A model generated the notes under the pieces. It saw nothing but the letters and a program-made list of their open reading frames with translations, was not told the DNA's origin and did no database searches. A program made the translations under genes and the position numbers. A stretch of DNA of 15,867 nucleotides from Methanothrix sp. (GTDB lineage Archaea; Halobacteriota; Methanosarcinia; Methanotrichales; Methanotrichaceae). Shown in pieces: positions 12,880 to 15,867 of the stretch. The DNA is taken from NCBI GenBank assembly GCA_028688535.1, contig JAQTXY010000007.1:1-15867 (forward strand), written 5' to 3'. The first letter of the stretch is position 1; each line of letters starts with the position of its first letter.

Positions 12880-14607
12880 TTATCGCCTCAGTACAGATAG
12901 CAGATCCTTAAGAGATGAGGCATTGAGCACATCCTTCTTCTCTAGCCATGCCCGTCTGGCAACATTCACCCCGTATTTCATATTGAGAAGCTGCTTTGCA
13001 TCGTGGGCATCGGAGTTGATGCATAGCATTACACCCATCTCTTTAGCGGCTTTGGCATTGATATCATTCAGATCCAGTCGGCTGGGATGGGAATTTATTT
13101 CCATGACAGTTTTCGTTCGGGCCGCCGCCCTTAAGACCGCTTGCATATCCACTTCATAGGGCTCACGCTGATCGATGATCCTTCCGGTAGGGTGAGCAAT
13201 GATATCCACATTCTCGTTTTCAATGGCCGAGATCAGCCTTCCGGTTATGGCTCTCTCCGTCTGCTGCAATCCCATGTGTACGGAAGCCACCACTACATCA
13301 CACCTGGCCAGGAGATCATCGGAATAGTCCAACCGGCCGTCAGCCTTGATATCCACTTCAGTTCCTGCCAGGACGGTGAAATCCGTCCCTTCTAGCTCCA
13401 GCTCCTTATTGACAGCAGCTATGGCCTCGATCTTCTGCTCCAGCTTCTCGGGGTCCAGCCCCCCTGCTATGCCAACCGAGGGAGAATGATCGCAAAGAGC
13501 GATATACTCGTATCCCAAAGCCTGTGCAGCATGGGCCATATCCAGGATGGAAGCCCTGCCATCCGACCAGTCGCTGTGAACATGAAGATCGCCGCGCATG
13601 TCCTTTGGCTCCAGGAGCCTGGGCAGCGTCCCTCGCAAGGCCGCCTCAATCTCGCCACGGTCTTCTCTCATCTCCGGTGCAATGTAGGGAAGACCTATTG
13701 CGGCGTAGACATCCTCCTCTCGATCATAGAACAGGTCCCGGCTGTCAGTCAGGCGCGTTAGAGAGTATTCGCTCAGAGAATAGCCCCTATTCAGGGCGAG
13801 CTGCCGCAGCCGGACGTTATGCTCCTTGGAACCTGTAAAATACTGCAGAACTGTTCCAAAAGATTGGTGCTCTACTATTCTCAGGTCCACTTGAATAGTC
13901 TCCTGCACGATGACGCTGGCCTTGGTTGGGCCCTGAGCCAGTACCTCCTCTACCAGAGGCATGCGCACGAAAGCAGAGACGATCTCTTCCGGCCGGCTGG
14001 CGGTAGCCAGTATGTCGATGTCTCCGACGGTTTCCCGCGCCCGGCGAAAGCTGCCTGCCGCAGTGATATGCTCCAGGCCTCCCATGCCACGCAGATAGGC
14101 CAGAATATTATTGACAATAGGCTCTGCAGTGCTGTAGAGAATGCGAGTGCTGCGCTTTTTGTATCTTTCAATGGACTTTAAAATGTTTGCTTCGCGCGTC
14201 GGCCCCATTCTGGGAAGTCTTCGGATGCGATGCTCCCTAGCTGCAGTCTCCAGCTCCTCCAGGTTGGTTATGTTCAGCTTCTCGTGCAGCATAAAAACGG
14301 TCTTGGGGCCCAGGCCGGAGATCTGAAGAAGCTTTACCAGTCCGGGAGGTGTCTTGGCCAATAGCTCCTGATGAGCCTCTATCCTGCCGGTTTTGAGATA
14401 CTCCTCCACCTTCTGGGCAATGGCCTTTCCCACACCGGGAATGGACTGCAATCTCTTTTCCCGGCAAACCAATGAGATGTCCTCCGGCAAAGATTCGATG
14501 GCTCTGGCGGCTTTGCTGAAGGCGATGATCTTGAAGCGGTTCTCGGCATGTAGCTCCAACAGCTCTGCCATCTCGTAAAGAAGGCCGGCAACCTCGCGGT
14601 TTTTCAC
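12880..14607 (-). CDS. polX: PolX family DNA polymerase with PHP domain
   Basis: PolX enzymes fill short gaps in base excision repair; the PHP domain adds a metal-dependent 3'-5' exonuclease or AP-site activity. In 575 residues, the usual length, I see helix-hairpin-helix motifs (IPGVGKAIAQ, 56-65; ISGLGPKT, 96-103) and the polymerase core. GS at 185-186, D196 and D198 in GDIDIL, and D241 in VDLRIV are the three catalytic aspartates. The PHP domain follows: H342 and H344 in GDLHVHSDWSDG, D349, H374, E417, H444, H472, D533 and H535. All expected metal ligands are present, so both activities should be intact. The start is GTG 14607. No ribosome site precedes it, but a TATA box at 14631-14642 suggests a leaderless mRNA. 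Confidence 0.93.
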   Translation of the reverse strand: MKNREVAGLLYEMAELLELHAENRFKIIAFSKAARAIESLPEDISLVCREKRLQSIPGVGKAIAQKVEEYLKTGRIEAHQELLAKTPPGLVKLLQISGLGPKTVFMLHEKLNITNLEELETAAREHRIRRLPRMGPTREANILKSIERYKKRSTRILYSTAEPIVNNILAYLRGMGGLEHITAAGSFRRARETVGDIDILATASRPEEIVSAFVRMPLVEEVLAQGPTKASVIVQETIQVDLRIVEHQSFGTVLQYFTGSKEHNVRLRQLALNRGYSLSEYSLTRLTDSRDLFYDREEDVYAAIGLPYIAPEMREDRGEIEAALRGTLPRLLEPKDMRGDLHVHSDWSDGRASILDMAHAAQALGYEYIALCDHSPSVGIAGGLDPEKLEQKIEAIAAVNKELELEGTDFTVLAGTEVDIKADGRLDYSDDLLARCDVVVASVHMGLQQTERAITGRLISAIENENVDIIAHPTGRIIDQREPYEVDMQAVLRAAARTKTVMEINSHPSRLDLNDINAKAAKEMGVMLCINSDAHDAKQLLNMKYGVNVARRAWLEKKDVLNASSLKDLLSVLRR

Positions 14608-14630
14608 GGGGGAGGATCTGCAGGGATAGG

Positions 14631-14642
14631 TAATAATATTTT
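14631..14642 (-). promoter_or_regulatory. TATA box of polX
   Basis: Read leftward, AAAATATTATTA is a box A centred about 30 nt before the GTG at 14607. This predicts transcription starting almost at the start codon, which accounts for the absence of a ribosome site. Confidence 0.45.
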
Positions 14643-14976
14643 CTCGTCTTATCTGCCGTGCAGGACATAGGAATCTTGCTCTAGTCGGATGGCCATAAGT
14701 CAGATCAGAATCTATGATAAGTATTATAGTAGATCCGCATATCAGTTTCTGTATGGTATATATCCAATTAATCCAAACCGCTTAAGTGTCTCAGTTGCTA
14801 CTTGATGAATGAAAATAGGCCCAAACGCCCCCGCTACCTGGGAGGGAGAGCAGGGAGGATTTGAGCCATATCTTTTTCATAGCTATAATAAATAAAAGCC
14901 TTGCGGTTAACAACCTAGACAAAAACTCGAAGTTATTGACACGTGGACATTTGATAAACGCTTCCGATTACGTTAA

Positions 14977-15011
14977 TATCTTCAGAAGATAGATTTGATT
15001 ACAATCGTAAT
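14977..15011. promoter_or_regulatory. Two short palindromes upstream of a TATA box
   Basis: TATCTTC-A-GAAGATA (14977-14991) is a perfect palindrome with 7-bp arms. ATTAC-AATC-GTAAT (14998-15011) is a second one with 5-bp arms. They are 6 nt apart and end just before the TATA box at 15015. The arrangement looks like operators or activator sites, but AT-rich DNA forms short palindromes by chance. Confidence 0.35.
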
Positions 15012-15014
15012 TAA

Positions 15015-15029
15015 TTTTTAAAAATATAA
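15015..15029 (+). promoter_or_regulatory. Strong TATA box with no protein gene behind it
   Basis: TTTTTAAAAATATAA is a strong archaeal box A. Read rightward it predicts transcription from about 15051, directly at the start of the two-hairpin stretch. There is no rightward coding frame after it, and the bases downstream are antisense to a leftward gene. Confidence 0.4.
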
Positions 15030-15050
15030 CGGCAACATCTATGGATGCGT

Positions 15051-15134
15051 TGCTAGCATCATTGTGATGCGGGCTCTGATGCTATGAGGCATTAGGCGAA
15101 CCTGGATCAAAAGAAGGTCTAGGTTCGCAATTTT
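15051..15134 (+). ncRNA. Candidate small RNA with two hairpins
   Basis: From the predicted start near 15051, the stretch folds into two hairpins. The first pairs TAGCATCA (15054-15061) with TGATGCTA (15077-15084). The second has a 13-bp stem (15096-15108 with 15116-15128) including two G-U pairs, and a 7-nt loop AAAAGAA; AATTTT follows. A TATA box lies at the correct distance upstream. GCATC in the first arm can also pair with other GATGC copies at 15044 and 15066, so other folds are possible. It matches no RNA family I know. The alternative is a 3' structure of the leftward gene that ends at 15148. Confidence 0.33.
15096..15134. terminator. Strong hairpin, likely transcript end
   Basis: The 13-bp stem runs GCGAACCTGGATC (15096-15108) against GGTCTAGGTTCGC (15116-15128). 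It is followed rightward by AATTTT and lies 19 nt past the stop of the leftward gene at 15148. It may end the rightward candidate RNA, the leftward mRNA, or both. The T-run favours the rightward reading. Confidence 0.5.
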
Positions 15135-15147
15135 GGGCACTCATGTT

Positions 15148-15867
15148 CTAATTTGCGCCAAGCATACCTTCCGCGGTTCCTATCCATGTCTCGCCTTTGG
15201 TTGAAAACGCCTTGTATTCACCAGAGGCTGAGTTAGCGCTCAGATTGAGGGTGAGTCGGTAAAGGTTTACAATCCCGGAAGATATCACATCCAGACGGAG
15301 CTTATCCGCGGAAATTGAGCCAGAAGCCAGGACCTTCAAGGTATCGCCGCCATCATTTATATTGCCCATTCCAAGAACTGTACTCTCCGATTGGAAAAGG
15401 CTGAGGGCCATAAATCGATTCTTGCTGTCCCTAAGCCGAAAGGACCAGTTTCCTGCCACGCCAGCTGCCGACGAAACGATAGTCTCCGGTGACAATGCGA
15501 CTTTGGCCTGACTTGAGCTTGAGGCACCTGAGCTTTCAATGCTTTCGCTTACGGTACTTGCTGTTTGATAGGAGAGTGCCTCGCCGGTGCTTGCTGAACT
15601 TCGTGCCTCCTGCGGATTGGTGCCGCTTCCGGAAAGCTTGCCGGGAATGGTGAAATTGATGCCTCTCTCCTCGCTCCACAGCTTCCTTGATGCCTGGGGA
15701 TTTTCCGGAATACCGTTATTAAAAACGTAGATGCCATTGCTGGCATCGATGAGCTCATCCGCGGATAGTCCCGATCCACCATCTATGATGGCGCAGGCAT
15801 TGATTGCAAATAATGCAGAGATCGTCAGCGCCAATGCTACTAGAAAATCAAATTTACTGGATTTCAT
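15148..15867 (-). CDS. Secreted protein with Ser-rich linker, unknown function
   Basis: The 239-residue product begins with a signal peptide (about 1-25, with C25 in INAC a possible lipid site). An N-terminal region follows, then a serine and alanine-rich, probably unstructured linker (about 80-135). The C-terminal 100 residues alternate polar and hydrophobic residues as a beta-rich domain, from GNWSFRLRDS to GETWIGTAEG. I do not recognise a family; a lipocalin-like or other beta-barrel envelope domain would fit the pattern. The ATG is the last codon of the window (15867), so its ribosome site and promoter cannot be seen, and a start farther upstream cannot be excluded. The signal peptide makes this ATG the likely start. 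Confidence 0.7.
   Translation of the reverse strand: MKSSKFDFLVALALTISALFAINACAIIDGGSGLSADELIDASNGIYVFNNGIPENPQASRKLWSEERGINFTIPGKLSGSGTNPQEARSSASTGEALSYQTASTVSESIESSGASSSSQAKVALSPETIVSSAAGVAGNWSFRLRDSKNRFMALSLFQSESTVLGMGNINDGGDTLKVLASGSISADKLRLDVISSGIVNLYRLTLNLSANSASGEYKAFSTKGETWIGTAEGMLGAN

Larger units (their letters stand above)
14608..15147. other. 540-nt AT-rich intergenic region between polX and a secreted-protein gene
   Basis: No protein gene is credible here. Going rightward it holds the leftward polX promoter (14631-14642), an unremarkable AT-rich stretch with TATA-like GTATATAT near 14755, a purine-rich GGGAGGGAGAGCAGGGAGG patch at 14850-14868, two short palindromes (14977-15011), a strong TATA box (15015-15029) and two hairpins (15054-15128). 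It separates a leftward gene's 3' end from another leftward gene's 5' end, so its size and content go beyond what those two genes need. Confidence 0.65.

Noticed and set aside
14802..14880. C/D box guide RNA suggested by TTGATGA near 14802
   Set aside because: No D box (CTGA) or second C'/D' pair at a suitable distance.

Overview
The window looks like chromosomal DNA from a methanogenic euryarchaeon. My best guess is the Methanosarcinales, possibly a Methanothrix (Methanosaeta) relative; this is an inference, not a database result. Support: a deoxyhypusine synthase family gene, separate purL/purQ/purS genes, a UbiX homolog without ubiquinone genes, an NfnA/SudB-type flavoprotein, archaeal TATA boxes about 25 bp upstream of starts (several leaderless), GGAGG/GGTGA ribosome sites, GTG and TTG starts, and secreted proteins rich in N-glycosylation sequons. 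I see no transposase, integrase, phage gene, CRISPR array, tRNA or rRNA.

Layout. Positions 1-158 hold a divergent promoter, with the first codons of a leftward gene at 1-26. Rightward from 159 come a deoxyhypusine synthase family enzyme, a nucleotidyltransferase overlapping it by 4 bp, a UbiX flavin prenyltransferase, a small Cys4/His-tail protein, an unrecognised 106-residue protein and an HD-domain phosphohydrolase. A leftward SRPBCC/START-like gene (3750-4223) overlaps the HD gene tail-to-tail. A small secreted sequon-rich protein and a membrane-anchored alpha/beta hydrolase overlap at 4389-5628. A hairpin-bearing spacer separates them from a leftward DUF1269 membrane protein and a leftward secreted C39-like protein. 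A small CPLC protein and an NfnA/SudB-like flavoprotein follow rightward (7240-8401). After a 428-nt spacer containing a polypyrimidine tract comes purL-purQ-purS (8830-12502), whose genes overlap by 4 bp at each junction. Leftward again are a small membrane protein and a PolX/PHP DNA polymerase. A 540-nt AT-rich spacer then holds palindromes and a possible small RNA, and the window ends with a leftward secreted protein.

How the genes work together. The clearest unit is purL-purQ-purS, the three subunits of formylglycinamidine ribonucleotide amidotransferase in purine synthesis. Here PurS is a tandem duplication of the usual ~80-residue subunit, so one chain may replace the normal PurS homodimer, and PurQ carries insertions. 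UbiX supplies prenylated FMN, which archaea need for the decarboxylase of their modified mevalonate pathway. The remaining genes are mostly single housekeeping or envelope functions.

I did not find a defence system or other multi-gene novelty. The most unusual items are the fused PurS, a possible two-hairpin RNA at 15051-15134, substitutions in the substrate site of the deoxyhypusine synthase homolog, and several small unassigned proteins in conserved-looking gene arrangements.
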